Assembly: GCA_910587505.1 (NCBI GenBank)
Contig: CAJULD010000009.1
Location: 24,452-88,451, forward strand
DNA: 64,000 bases
From: an uncultured Oscillospiraceae bacterium
GTDB lineage: Bacteria > Bacillota > Clostridia > Oscillospirales > Oscillospiraceae
Direction of reading: 5' to 3'
In this document: positions 44,323-53,181 of the stretch, one piece after another
Numbering within the stretch: the first letter of the stretch is position 1
Layout of the letters: every line of letters begins with the position of its first letter
Made by a program: the position numbers and the translations under genes
The notes under the pieces: model-generated
Told to the model about the DNA's origin: nothing
The model's input: the letters and a program-made list of their open reading frames with translations, nothing else
The model's database searches: none

Positions 44323-45852
44323 CTATTCGCTCCGCTTCCGGTAACAGGAGAGCATCTCCCGAAAGTCCTCCTGCCTGGTAAAAAGCAGCAAAACAACGTA
44401 CAGCGCCGCCGCCGCCGCTCCCATTCCCACGCACTTGACCACAAGAAGCAGCTTGCCCTCCCCGCCGTCGAGGACCGCGCCCGTCAGCAGCCACAGCGCC
44501 CCGCCGGAAAGCAGGGCTGCCGCGGCGCTTTTTACCAGCGGCGCAAGGCGGACGCCCCCGGCTCCCCGGAGGAACAACGCCGCCATCACGATTCCTCCCA
44601 GGGTGATGGAAAGCGCCGTGGCGGCGGCCAGCCCCGCCCCGCCCCACCGGGGACCCAGAAGACCGTTGAGCCCCCGGTTGCACAGCAGAATGCCGCCGTT
44701 GACCAGAAGCGGGGGCAGCGTCCGCCCCATGGTGTAATAGGCCCTGCTCAGCAGGTCCAGGGCGCAGAAGCCGGCCATGGACAGGGCGTAGATCGTGAAA
44801 ATCCCCCCTGTGGAAGCGGTGGAGGCGGCGTCAAAGCTGCCCCCCTCGAAGAGAACCCGGACCACCGGCGTACCGAACACCGCCAGAATGGCGGACATGG
44901 GCAGGATCAGCAGCAGCGTGCCCCGCAGCATGCCCCAGATATAGCGGAGATAGGCGCTCCGGTCCTGCTGACTGAACTTCTCGCTGAACCGGGGAAAGAG
45001 CACGGTGCTGATGGAGTAGACCAGCGTCGTGGTCAGGGGCGTGAACAGCTTGTCGGCGTAGTAGAAGGCGCTGACCGGGCTTCCGGCCAGCTGGGATGTC
45101 ATGGCGGAGTCCTGAAGATAGCAGAAGAGGAAAACAGAGGTGGTCAGCACCGTCACCAGCGCGGTTTTGAAGAAGGTGCGCACATAGTCCGCCCGGAGAT
45201 CCAGCACAGGGCGGTAGCGGTACCGCTCCCGGAGGGAGCAGGGCACGGTCATCCCCAGCTGAAGCAGCCACGCCAGCGCCACGGCGGCCACATAGCCGCC
45301 TACCCCCCACCGTCCGGCAAAGACCGCAAGGAACGCAATCAGCGCCAGATTATAGGGAATGGACATGCTGCCCTGGAGGACAAAATGCTCCAGAGACTGA
45401 AACAGGGCCACCAGCAGATAGGTCAGCACGATCACCGGCAGCGTCAGGACCATCGCCCGCATATAGCCCGCCAGCCGGGCTCCCTCCTCCGCCGGACCGT
45501 CCCACAGCAGCTCCGCAAAGGAGGGCAGAAAGGTCAGCGCGATCCATACCGCCGCCACGGCGGCGCTGAGCAGCACGGAAATGGTAATCAGGTTGCTGGC
45601 GGCGGTATAGCCCTCCTTCCGGCTGCGGCGGAGCCGGGGGGTAAGAATGGGCACGGCGGCGATGCACAGGGCGTAGGCCGCCGTGGTAAAAAGATAAATT
45701 GTGGTATTGTTGGCGGTGGTATACAGATCCGCCGCCGCCAGCGTGCCGAAGGCCCGCGCCTGCAGCGACTCCCGGACGATGCCCAGCAGCTTGGCAAACA
45801 GGGTGACCAGCGTCACAACGCTGATGACATGAATGGTTTTGTTTTGTTTCAC
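44323..45852 (-). CDS. murJ: Lipid II flippase MurJ (MviN)
   Basis: The protein has 509 residues and about 14 hydrophobic helices. It starts MKQNKTIHVISVVTLVTLFAKLLGIVRESLQARAFG, the conserved Arg-containing N-terminus of MurJ (LGxxRxxxxAxxFG). Further signatures are YYADKLFTPLTTTLVYSISTVLFPRFSEKF and SRAYYTMGRTLPPLLVNG. It translocates lipid-linked peptidoglycan precursor. Its start overlaps csaB by 4 bases, so murJ is the last gene of the DUF5693-csaB-murJ transcript. Confidence 0.92.
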   Translation of the reverse strand: MKQNKTIHVISVVTLVTLFAKLLGIVRESLQARAFGTLAAADLYTTANNTTIYLFTTAAYALCIAAVPILTPRLRRSRKEGYTAASNLITISVLLSAAVAAVWIALTFLPSFAELLWDGPAEEGARLAGYMRAMVLTLPVIVLTYLLVALFQSLEHFVLQGSMSIPYNLALIAFLAVFAGRWGVGGYVAAVALAWLLQLGMTVPCSLRERYRYRPVLDLRADYVRTFFKTALVTVLTTSVFLFCYLQDSAMTSQLAGSPVSAFYYADKLFTPLTTTLVYSISTVLFPRFSEKFSQQDRSAYLRYIWGMLRGTLLLILPMSAILAVFGTPVVRVLFEGGSFDAASTASTGGIFTIYALSMAGFCALDLLSRAYYTMGRTLPPLLVNGGILLCNRGLNGLLGPRWGGAGLAAATALSITLGGIVMAALFLRGAGGVRLAPLVKSAAAALLSGGALWLLTGAVLDGGEGKLLLVVKCVGMGAAAAALYVVLLLFTRQEDFREMLSCYRKRSE

Positions 45853-46952
45853 TTCGTCTGCTCCATGATGACTCTGATAAGTTCCTCATTCTGGTCCAGC
45901 TTCGCAATCAGGCTCTCCAGCCGCCGGGCCACGGACGAGCGGATCTCCTCCCGGCGGGCCATGGTCTCCCGAAAGACCGGCCGGAATTTCTCCAGGGTGA
46001 AGTCCTCCACCGTGAAGGGCGTAGGCCGCCCGATGGAGGAGAGGAAGGACTCCACCTTGGGATCGTAGCTCACGCCGATCATGGGGACCCCCATGACCGC
46101 GGCATAAATCAGCGAGTGGAGCCGCACCCCTACCAGCACGTCCATGCACCCGATGATGGAAAGGGTCTCCTCCGACAACCGCTTCTTTTGCAGGCAGACC
46201 GCCTGTCCGTCCAGATGGGCCGCCACCGTCCGGCAGACCCCGGCGTCTTCATCGTAAAAGAAGGGGATCAGCACCGAGTCCGCGCCGTACTCCTCCCGAA
46301 GCCAGCGGACGCACCGCTCCACCTCCTGCAGATAGGGCCGGCCGGGCCTCCGGGATTTCACGGCCCAGCCCACGGTCAGCCGGCCCGGGTGGCGGGGACA
46401 GCCCTCCTCCTCCAGAAGCTCCAGCCCCAGCGCGGCGTCCGGCGTCTTCACCCGGATCACCGGGTCCGCGGTGACGTGGATCAGCCCCTCCGGGACCTCC
46501 AGCTCCAGCAGCAGGTCCCGGCTCTTCTCATCCCGGACCACAATGCCGTCGGCCCGGCGCAGGACACAGGCGGCGTACCGCCGGTTCCGGGGCGAATAGA
46601 TGGGGCCGATGCCCTGGCTGTAGATGAAGGTCCGTTTGCCCAGCAGCTGGGCCAGGCGGAGAATGAACAGATAATAGAGGATGCTGCGGCTGCTGGTGAC
46701 GTCCTGCAGCAGGCTGCCGCCGCCGGAGAGGAGCATGTCGCAGCGCCACACCGAACGGAAGATGTCCCACAGGTTCATCCGCCGCGCCGCTTTCACGCCG
46801 TACTTTTCCGCCGTCTGCTCCGGCGAATGGGACAGCACGGTGATCTCCACATCGGGCAGCTTCTCCCGGAGATTGTCGATTACCGTGCGAAGGATGGATT
46901 CGTCCCCGATGTTGTTGAAGCCGTAATATCCCGATATCAGTATATTATACAT
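45849..46952 (-). CDS. csaB: Polysaccharide pyruvyl transferase CsaB
   Basis: The protein has 367 residues. It starts MYNILISGYYGFNNIGDESILRTVI (the GYYGxxNxGDE signature), has MLLSGGGSLLQDVTSSRSILYYL near residue 72, TFIYSQGIGPI and, near the end, VGVRLHSLIYAAVMGVPMIGVSYDPKV (the RLHS motif). CsaB adds pyruvate to secondary cell-wall polysaccharide, which lets SLH-domain proteins attach to the wall. It lies between DUF5693 and murJ, an arrangement seen in Clostridia. Confidence 0.94.
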   Translation of the reverse strand: MYNILISGYYGFNNIGDESILRTVIDNLREKLPDVEITVLSHSPEQTAEKYGVKAARRMNLWDIFRSVWRCDMLLSGGGSLLQDVTSSRSILYYLFILRLAQLLGKRTFIYSQGIGPIYSPRNRRYAACVLRRADGIVVRDEKSRDLLLELEVPEGLIHVTADPVIRVKTPDAALGLELLEEEGCPRHPGRLTVGWAVKSRRPGRPYLQEVERCVRWLREEYGADSVLIPFFYDEDAGVCRTVAAHLDGQAVCLQKKRLSEETLSIIGCMDVLVGVRLHSLIYAAVMGVPMIGVSYDPKVESFLSSIGRPTPFTVEDFTLEKFRPVFRETMARREEIRSSVARRLESLIAKLDQNEELIRVIMEQTK

Positions 46953-46953
46953 T

Positions 46954-49149
46954 TTATCTCTGTTCCGCCTTACCGTATTTTTTGACGGCCCTGCGGGTCA
47001 GCCGGAGAAGCCCCTCAAAGCACACCATCAGCACCGCGCCCACCGCAATGCCCAGAAGCAGCGAATAGGCCGTGCGGACAAATCCCAGATACAGGGGCGT
47101 GCGGATATGCATGAAGGTGTTGCACACGCTGGTCAAACCAATGGTGCCCGCCAGTCCGAACAGCGCCGTCCAGAAGGGCAGCCGCCGCACGGCGCAGTAC
47201 ACCGCCAGCATGATGCCGGGGAAGGCCACCAGGAATTCCTTGGTCCTGGGGCGGGCCAGCAGCAGCGTCTCCAGGTCGTTGCGGAAAACCATCTCCACGG
47301 TGGAAACGGCGACATTGGTCTCGTGCCCGGTGCGGGCCAGATAATAGTACCCCGCCGCGCCCACTACGGCCAGCAGGAACAGGGACCACACCGGAATGTT
47401 CCACTGCATGGCCGTCACAATGTCCCGTATATCCAGCCGGTCGCTCTTCCGCTCCTTCTCAAACAGTCCGAAGAAGGACAGAAACAGCAGGCCGAAGAAG
47501 GCCAGCGGCAGCAGCTGCGCCGCCTTGACCCCCCGGAAAATGCCCAGCTCCAGCATGAAGTCGGTGGACGAGAGGGGCGCGGCGGTCATCATGGCCCCCA
47601 CCAGGGAGACCGCCACCGCTCCCGCCAGGATGGCGATGGACCGGGGCAGGATCTTCAGCAGCCCCGCTTCCCTGTCCATCTTCCGTCCCGTCTCCCTGGC
47701 AGCCGCGAGGAAGAAGGCCGCCGCCAGGCAGGCGAACACCACCGCGCTGGCAAAGCCGGCCAGCAGCCGGAAGGAGTTGGGCAGCACCAGCCATGCCCCC
47801 GTCACGCACACCGCCGCCAGTCCGGCCAGGACCAGAGTCCACTTCCGCCTCATGGGCAGGAAGGTGTCCGGCAGCAGCGCGCCGCCGAAGCCCGCTCCCA
47901 GCCCCAGCGCCAGCATGGCCAGGGAGGGCACCTGGTAATTCTCCATGACGGAGGCCCGGCCCATGGAGATGCCATGGGCGGACAGGCGCTGGTTGAGATT
48001 CTCAAACATACCGCGGTAAACCGCCGGGTCGGTGATATAGACGTGGTGATCGTCGGTCTGCTTGACAGGCTTGAAGTAGATTACGCGGATATTCCGCTCC
48101 ACGACGGCCCGGTACAGGGCGTTCTCGATCTCCTCCGCTCCCTGATAGCCATAGTATCCGTAGCGGTACTGCAGATAGTCCCACACGGAAAACACCCGCA
48201 CCGCGTTGTACCCGGTGGCAATGGTCGCCTCATCTGCGCCGGACTGCATGATGTTCTCCCGCTGTACGTTGGACTCAATGAGGCCGATGGTGACCTGATT
48301 GTCCCGGAGGTAGTCCAGGGCGAAGTCCCCGCCGTCGTCATAGCCGATGACGGCCTCGCCGCCGGCGATGATATACTCCGGCGTGATGCCGTACTTTTCG
48401 TAGCCCCGGACCACGGCCCGGGCGTACCGGGTGTCGTTATGACCGGTATAGCACATGGTGCGGGGAACCACCTCCATGCCGGCGGACTGGACGAGCTCCA
48501 CCTTCTCCGGCATCAGACCCAGGGAGATATACATGAGCTTGGACGAGCGCAGCTCCTCCCGCTCGGTAAAGCCCTTGTTCCTGGTGCTGGTATAGGCTCC
48601 CTTGCCGCCATAGAGGGCATCGGCCGCCTGCCCGTCCAGGAAGATATACGCCTCGCCGCCGGGAGTCCTCATGCAGAAACAGGATCCCACCGGGAACCGC
48701 TCCTCCACCGCCTGGACCAGAAAGAGATCCGTGTCAAAGTCCGGGGTGCCGACGGCCTCCACAATGACGTCAAAGCGGTCGTACCCCCGCTTTTCCACCT
48801 CCTGCACGAAAGGCTCGGGATAGTTGTCCCGCCAGTCGGCGTCCTGCATGATCTTTCCCATGACGGTGGCGGTTACGTTCAGGGGGGAATCCTCCATCAG
48901 CGTAGTGAGGTTTTCTTCCGTCAGGCCCACCCTGGTGATGCCCATATCCCTGAATTCCCTGAGCCACCAGGCCACGTCGTGGCCGCTCTGCTCCGCCATC
49001 CACTCCAGCTCAGTATAGTCCAGAACCACATCGCAGGTTTTGTTCCCGTCCTCCACCCGCCAGCGGGAGGCGACGACCACGATACTGACGATGACGGTCA
49101 GGGCCGTCAGGCCCAGGAGGATTGCGTTTCTCTTCATGTACTGCTTCAT
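46954..49149 (-). CDS. DUF5693 family membrane protein
   Basis: The protein has 731 residues. A signal anchor (residues 8-27, AILLGLTALTVIVSIVVVAS) is followed by an extracellular part of about 400 residues with DYTELEWMAEQSGHDVAWWLREF, GITRVGLTEENLTTLMED and YDDGGDFALDYLRDNQVTIGLIESNVQRE. Then come about 8 membrane helices from residue 410 on. The layout and its place upstream of csaB match DUF5693; function is unknown, but linkage to csaB and murJ suggests wall polysaccharide assembly. The gene starts at 49149 with AAAGGAAA. Confidence 0.82.
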   Translation of the reverse strand: MKQYMKRNAILLGLTALTVIVSIVVVASRWRVEDGNKTCDVVLDYTELEWMAEQSGHDVAWWLREFRDMGITRVGLTEENLTTLMEDSPLNVTATVMGKIMQDADWRDNYPEPFVQEVEKRGYDRFDVIVEAVGTPDFDTDLFLVQAVEERFPVGSCFCMRTPGGEAYIFLDGQAADALYGGKGAYTSTRNKGFTEREELRSSKLMYISLGLMPEKVELVQSAGMEVVPRTMCYTGHNDTRYARAVVRGYEKYGITPEYIIAGGEAVIGYDDGGDFALDYLRDNQVTIGLIESNVQRENIMQSGADEATIATGYNAVRVFSVWDYLQYRYGYYGYQGAEEIENALYRAVVERNIRVIYFKPVKQTDDHHVYITDPAVYRGMFENLNQRLSAHGISMGRASVMENYQVPSLAMLALGLGAGFGGALLPDTFLPMRRKWTLVLAGLAAVCVTGAWLVLPNSFRLLAGFASAVVFACLAAAFFLAAARETGRKMDREAGLLKILPRSIAILAGAVAVSLVGAMMTAAPLSSTDFMLELGIFRGVKAAQLLPLAFFGLLFLSFFGLFEKERKSDRLDIRDIVTAMQWNIPVWSLFLLAVVGAAGYYYLARTGHETNVAVSTVEMVFRNDLETLLLARPRTKEFLVAFPGIMLAVYCAVRRLPFWTALFGLAGTIGLTSVCNTFMHIRTPLYLGFVRTAYSLLLGIAVGAVLMVCFEGLLRLTRRAVKKYGKAEQR

Positions 49150-49361
49150 GGATTTTCCTTTCTTTTCTTCGCCCCCTTCGGAGGCAGGATCTGTCGGTAC
49201 TTTTTCCGCGGGGGAAAGTACCGGAAGCTCGCGCAGGGAACGTTTCGTCCCTTAAAAATCCCTGCGTCTGGTTCTTTTGGCGCAACGGGGTGCGCCCGTC
49301 AGACGGTCCCCCCTGCAGGCGCCTCCCCTTTAGCAGGGCGTCCGCCGTGCGGCGGTAAAAA

Positions 49362-49781
49362 TCACAGGCTGCTCTTCCGGAACGTCAGATACCCCTCCAG
49401 AATCAGGGCCGCCGCCACGGCGTCCACATTCTTCTTTCTCTGCTTTGCATTTTTCCCGGAAAAGGCTAAAATGTTGTGCGCGTCTATCGTGGTGCGCCGC
49501 TCATCCCACAATCGCACGGGCAAAGAAAACTCTTCCTCCAGACGGAGGGCAAAGCCCTCCGCCTTCTCCGCGCGGGGGCCCAGGGTCCCGTCCATGTTTC
49601 TGGGATGCCCCAGCACCAGCTCCTCCACGCCGTATTCCTCAATAAGCTCCCCCAGCCGCCGGAGCACCTCCTCCTCCCGCCGGGTATGGATCACCGCGGT
49701 ATAACCGGCCAGCAGGCCGGTGAGATCGGAAATCGCCACGCCGGTGTGGGCGTCCCCGTAATCAATCGCCAGAATGCGCAC
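49362..49781 (-). CDS. ruvX: Holliday junction resolvase-like RuvX/YqgF
   Basis: The protein has 139 residues from a GTG at 49781 following AGGAGGCG. It starts VRILAIDYGDAHTGVAISD (the DYGxxxxGVAxSD catalytic motif), has VLGHPRNMDGTLGPRAEKAEGFA and DERRTTIDAHNIL, and ends KKNVDAVAAALILEGYL with the second catalytic Asp. It acts in pre-16S rRNA processing and possibly recombination. An upstream in-frame ATG at 49841 lacks a ribosome site. The gap 49150-49361 to the DUF5693 gene contains only a GGTACTTT/AAAGTACC hairpin near 49196-49222. Confidence 0.94.
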   Translation of the reverse strand: MRILAIDYGDAHTGVAISDLTGLLAGYTAVIHTRREEEVLRRLGELIEEYGVEELVLGHPRNMDGTLGPRAEKAEGFALRLEEEFSLPVRLWDERRTTIDAHNILAFSGKNAKQRKKNVDAVAAALILEGYLTFRKSSL

Positions 49782-49891
49782 TGCACGCCTCCTTTGTATT
49801 TTCAGAGCCCTCCCCCGGAGGCCTCCGGATATCTTTTCCATTATACAATACTCCTGCCGGAAAAAAAAGTAGGAGAATTGTAAAATTTCTG

Positions 49892-49920
49892 TTGACCCTG
49901 GGCAGAATTGGTGGTATAGT
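49892..49920 (+). promoter_or_regulatory. Promoter of the rpmG-secE-nusG-rplK-rplA operon
   Basis: TTGACC (49892-49897) and TATAGT (49915-49920), spacing 17, about 130 bases before rpmG. Confidence 0.75.
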
Positions 49921-50056
49921 AAGCATTACCTGTGGAAACGGGGTTTTCTTTTTGCGCACTTTTCGCTTCCGCGCAGAAAGGCCGCCTCCTTCCAACAGGG
50001 AGGCAATCATACAGGCCGAAGAGCCTGGATACATCTATAAGGAGGTGCCGTTAGGA

Positions 50057-50206
50057 ATGCGTGTGAAAATCACCCTGCGCTGCAACGAGTGCAAGCAGCG
50101 AAACTACAACACGGTCAAAAACAAGAAAAACGACCCTGACCGTCTGGAGATGAAGAAGTACTGCCCCTTCTGCCGGAAGCACACGGTCCACTCTGAGACC
50201 AAGTAA
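50057..50206 (+). CDS. rpmG: 50S ribosomal protein L33
   Basis: The protein has 49 residues: MRVKITLRCNECKQRNYNTV, KNKKNDPDRLEMKKYCPFC, then RKHTVHSETK. Two CxxC pairs (CNEC and CPFC) show the zinc-binding form of L33. GGAGGTG lies 8 bases upstream. First gene before secE, as usual in Firmicutes. Confidence 0.97.
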   Translation: MRVKITLRCNECKQRNYNTVKNKKNDPDRLEMKKYCPFCRKHTVHSETK

Positions 50207-50232
50207 CGCAAGTAAGGAAAGGAACATTCATC

Positions 50233-50448
50233 ATGGCTGAAGAAAAGAAAGTCAAGAAGGACCGGGGCCGCTGGTTCCGGGAAATGAGAAGCGAACTGAA
50301 GAAGGTCGTATGGCCCACCCCGGAGAAGGTCGCCAGGAATACCGGCACCGTCATTTTGTACAGTGTGGTCTTCGGCGCCTGCATCTGGATTTTCGACGGT
50401 GTCGCCGCCCTGTTCATCAAGACCCTGCTGAACCTGTTCGCCGCATAA
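50233..50448 (+). CDS. secE: Preprotein translocase subunit SecE
   Basis: The protein has 71 residues with a charged N-terminal half (RGRWFREMRSELKKVVWPTPEKV, the SecE amphipathic helix signature with VxWPTxxE) and one membrane helix (TVILYSVVFGACIWIFDGVAALFI). It clamps SecY in the export channel. AAGGAA precedes the ATG. Confidence 0.97.
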   Translation: MAEEKKVKKDRGRWFREMRSELKKVVWPTPEKVARNTGTVILYSVVFGACIWIFDGVAALFIKTLLNLFAA

Positions 50449-50463
50449 GAGGGACGGTAAAAC

Positions 50464-50997
50464 ATGTCCGATAACGCAAAGTGGTATGTTGTCCACACCT
50501 ATTCCGGCTATGAAAACGCCGTCAAGACCACCATTGAAAAGTTCGTCACCAACCGCCACCTGGAAAGCATGATCGTGGACATCCAGATCCCGCTGGAAAC
50601 CGTTACCGAGATCAGCGAGACCGGCGCCTCCAAAGAAGTGGAGCGCAAGGTTTTCCCCGGCTACGTGCTCATCAAGATGGTGATGACCGACGACACCTGG
50701 CACCTGGTCCGCAATGTCCGCGGCGTCACCGGCTTTGTCGGCGAGGCCAGCAACAAGCCCATCCCCCTCAGCGAGGACGAGGTCCTGGCCCTGGGCATGG
50801 AAAAGCACGAGATCGAGGTGCGTTACAAGGTGGGCGACAGGGTCCGCATCAACGACGGTCCCCTGGAATCCTTCACCGGCGTGGTGGAGGAGATCGACGG
50901 CGAGAAGAACAAGGTCACCGTGGTCGTTTCCATGTTCGGACGGGAAACTCCCGTCGAAATGGAGCTGGAGCAGGTCGAGGTGGAAAGCAACGCCTGA
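50464..50997 (+). CDS. nusG: Transcription antitermination factor NusG
   Basis: The protein has 177 residues. The N-terminal NGN domain shows KWYVVHTYSGYENAVKTTIEKFV, VFPGYVLIKMVMTDDTWHLVRNV and RGVTGFVG. The KOW domain shows VGDRVRINDGPLESFTGVVEEI. It binds RNA polymerase and links it to Rho or ribosomes. It follows secE by 15 bases. Confidence 0.97.
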   Translation: MSDNAKWYVVHTYSGYENAVKTTIEKFVTNRHLESMIVDIQIPLETVTEISETGASKEVERKVFPGYVLIKMVMTDDTWHLVRNVRGVTGFVGEASNKPIPLSEDEVLALGMEKHEIEVRYKVGDRVRINDGPLESFTGVVEEIDGEKNKVTVVVSMFGRETPVEMELEQVEVESNA

Positions 50998-51058
50998 ACG
51001 GCCTGCGTGCAGATTCCTGAAACTGCTCCATCCGTATGTTTCGCCGCAGCGCGGCACA

Positions 51059-51106
51059 GTGGGAGGAGCGTCCCCCTTCAGGCGGTAAACGCTCTGCTAC
51101 CACCAC
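51059..51106 (+). promoter_or_regulatory. Hairpin in the nusG-rplK spacer, possible r-protein leader
   Basis: GTGGGAGG-AGCGT pairs in part with ACGCT...ACCAC. A GTGGGAGG...CCAC hairpin before rplK recurs in Firmicutes as I recall; whether it binds L1 or L11 is unknown to me. Confidence 0.4.
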
Positions 51107-51130
51107 ATTTTATCAAGGAGGTGCCTTCAT

Positions 51131-51556
51131 ATGGCACAGAAAGTCGTAGGATACGTCAAGCTTCAGATTCCCGCGGGCAAGGCAACGCCCGCTCCCCCCG
51201 TGGGCCCCGCTCTGGGCCAGCACGGCGTCAACATTGCCGCCTTTACCAAGGAGTTCAACGAGCGCACCAAGAATGACATGGGCATGATTATCCCGGTCAT
51301 CATCACCGTGTACTCCGACCGCTCCTTTACCTTCATCACCAAGACTCCCCCTGCGGCGGTCCTTATCAAGAAGGCCTGCAACATCGAGTCCGGCTCCGGC
51401 GTGCCCAACAAGACCAAGGTGGCCACCATCAGCAGGGCCGACGTGCAGAAGATCGCCGAGACCAAGATGCCCGACCTGAACGCCGCCAGCCTGGAATCCG
51501 CCATGAGCATGATCGCCGGCACGGCCCGCAGCATGGGCGTCGTCGTGGGTGAATAA
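51131..51556 (+). CDS. rplK: 50S ribosomal protein L11
   Basis: The protein has 141 residues, MAQKVVGYVKLQIPAGKATP with the conserved PAPPVGPALGQHGVNIAAF-like stretch (APPVGPALGQHGVNI), the linker KTPPAAVLIKKA and MSMIAGTARSMGVVV at the end. It follows AAGGAGGTG. It contacts the GTPase-associated rRNA. Confidence 0.98.
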   Translation: MAQKVVGYVKLQIPAGKATPAPPVGPALGQHGVNIAAFTKEFNERTKNDMGMIIPVIITVYSDRSFTFITKTPPAAVLIKKACNIESGSGVPNKTKVATISRADVQKIAETKMPDLNAASLESAMSMIAGTARSMGVVVGE

Positions 51557-51571
51557 AGGAGGGCTTGAGGT

Positions 51572-52264
51572 ATGTTTAGAGGTAAGAAATATCAGAACAG
51601 CGCCAGGCAGATCGACCGTACCGTCCAGTACGAGGCGAAGGACGCCTTCGAGCTGATCTGCAAGACCGCTTCCGCCAAGTTCGACGAGACCGTGGAGCTC
51701 CACGTGAAGCTGGGCGTTGACTCCCGTCATGCCGACCAGCAGGTCCGCGGCGCGGTAGTCCTGCCCCACGGCACGGGCCGTACCGTCCGCGTGCTGGTGT
51801 TCGCCAAGGGCGACAAGGCCGACGCCGCCCGCGAGGCCGGCGCCGACTACGTGGGCGAGATGGACATGGTGGAGAAGATCCAGAAGGAAAACTGGTTTGA
51901 CTTCGACGTGGTTGTTGCCAGCCCCGATATGATGGGCGTTGTGGGCCGTCTGGGTAAGCTGCTGGGCCCCAAGGGCCTGATGCCCTCCCCCAAGGCCGGC
52001 ACCGTCACCCCCGACGTGGCCAGGGCCGTGCAGGAGGTCAAGGCCGGTAAGATCGAGTACCGCCTGGACAAGACCAACATCATCCACTGCCCCATCGGCA
52101 AGGTGTCCTTCGGCGCGGAGAAGCTGAACGACAACTTCAACACCCTCATGGGCGCCATCATCAAGGCCAAGCCCGCCGCCGCCAAGGGCCAGTACGTGAA
52201 GAGCTGCGTCACAGCCTCCACCATGGGCCCCGGCGTCAAGGTCAGCACCGCCCGGATGGTGTAA
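51572..52264 (+). CDS. rplA: 50S ribosomal protein L1
   Basis: The protein has 230 residues with family motifs VELHVKLGVDSRHADQQVRGAVVLPHGTGR, GADYVG, LGKLLGPKGLMPSPKAGTVTPDV and the end ASTMGPGVKVSTARMV. A terminator follows 17 bases after the stop, so rplJ-rplL are transcribed separately, unlike the continuous rplKAJL order of most bacteria. Confidence 0.98.
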   Translation: MFRGKKYQNSARQIDRTVQYEAKDAFELICKTASAKFDETVELHVKLGVDSRHADQQVRGAVVLPHGTGRTVRVLVFAKGDKADAAREAGADYVGEMDMVEKIQKENWFDFDVVVASPDMMGVVGRLGKLLGPKGLMPSPKAGTVTPDVARAVQEVKAGKIEYRLDKTNIIHCPIGKVSFGAEKLNDNFNTLMGAIIKAKPAAAKGQYVKSCVTASTMGPGVKVSTARMV

Positions 52265-52280
52265 TCCGATTATCTGCCAT

Positions 52281-52311
52281 AACCGCTCCAGGACAAAATC
52301 CTGGAGCGGTT
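52281..52311 (+). terminator. Intrinsic terminator after rplA
   Basis: AACCGCTCCAGGA and TCCTGGAGCGGTT pair around CAAAA, then TCTTATAT follows. Confidence 0.9.
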
Positions 52312-52473
52312 TCTTATATGCGTCTTATATTGGGCACACCTGAAAAGCAGCAGATTCAGCGGTCAAAACGGCGCGGAGCGGTGTTGCCGTTTTGGGCGGG
52401 CGTCAGCCTGCCGGCATCCTTTGCCCCGCTCCGCGCCCCCTTCCCTTCCTGCCGTTTCCCAGGTAATATATCT

Positions 52474-52749
52474 TCATGAAACCGGCGTCAGACGGACGGT
52501 CACAACCACCGACCGCTCCGCCTCGCCGCGTCTGGCGTCCACTGCAACCTCCGCCCACTCCGGCGCTTTCCAGTTGAAGGAGATCTCTTCCGGTTTTTCA
52601 GGGTCCAGAGATATTTCCAGAACAGCAGGAACTGTCGCCTGCTCTGCCAGCCAGATGGGCGGAAAGATATCGCCACAGCCGGACAGCACGAGCAGAGCGG
52701 CTCCCAACAGCAGCCCAAGTAAATACGCGTTTTTGCAGTGTTTTTTCAT
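52474..52749 (-). CDS. Small lipoprotein of unknown function
   Basis: The protein has 91 residues. A signal peptide (MKKHCKNAYLLGLLLGAALLV) ends in the lipobox LSGC, with lipidation at Cys25. The mature part is a short beta-rich domain (LEISLDPEKPEEISFNWKAP, SVVVTVRLTPVS). It sits between rplA and rplJ on the opposite strand, which is unusual. No family is recognised. The 160 bases between the rplA terminator and this gene contain a long-range inverted repeat (GGCGCGGAGCGG / CCGCTCCGCGCC) around 52370-52437. Confidence 0.7.
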   Translation of the reverse strand: MKKHCKNAYLLGLLLGAALLVLSGCGDIFPPIWLAEQATVPAVLEISLDPEKPEEISFNWKAPEWAEVAVDARRGEAERSVVVTVRLTPVS

Positions 52750-52780
52750 GATGCCGGCAATTCCTTCCTGTCTTTCTGCG

Positions 52781-53031
52781 TGTCAAAAAAGTGGCGCAGT
52801 CACTTTTTTGCGTAGAGATTCGCTTCGCTCTGCGCCCTGGTTGTGCGCCACAGGCGCAGAACTCGACGCTCGCTTCGCGTAAAGTGTTTTTCCCCGTGGG
52901 CCGGCCAAAGGCCGGCTCAGCGCTAAAAGCGCCGCCCTGCGGCGTTTCACGACGTACACGCCGCGGGAAAAGCGATTTCACTTTATTTCGCGCCTGCAGG
53001 CGCGAAACTCCTGCGGAGGACTTTTTTGACA
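52781..53031. mobile_element. MITE-like element, repeat family 1 copy C with 12-bp terminal inverted repeats
   Basis: TGTCAAAAAAGT (52781-52792) and ACTTTTTTGACA (53020-53031) are perfect terminal inverted repeats of a 251-bp non-coding segment. Inside are several GC-rich hairpins (GGTTGTGCGCCACAGGCGCA; GGCCGGCCAAAGGCCGGC). Shortened relatives occur at 16207 and 20672. No transposase is encoded. Flanking target duplications are not obvious by eye. Confidence 0.6.
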
Positions 53032-53181
53032 GACTGCTGTCTTTCTCTTTTGTGTGGAATAGAAATCCTCATTGCTGCCATTATACAGCTTATAAATCTA
53101 TTTGTAAAGAGAAGAATATATTTAAAATCCCATAAAATCTGTGTAGAAGGATTTATAATATATGGCAGTGGAGGGTTGCTG

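Noticed and set aside
42515..44683. A long minus-strand frame opposite the MATE gene
   Set aside because: Shadow of the MATE gene; it also crosses the promoter and the terminator.
43273..46068. A 931-codon plus-strand frame spanning MATE and opposite murJ
   Set aside because: Out-of-frame shadow that runs through a terminator; translation lacks any recognisable family.
47107..49704. An 865-codon plus-strand frame opposite the DUF5693 gene and ruvX
   Set aside because: Antisense to genes with clear motifs; His/Gln-rich low-complexity translation.
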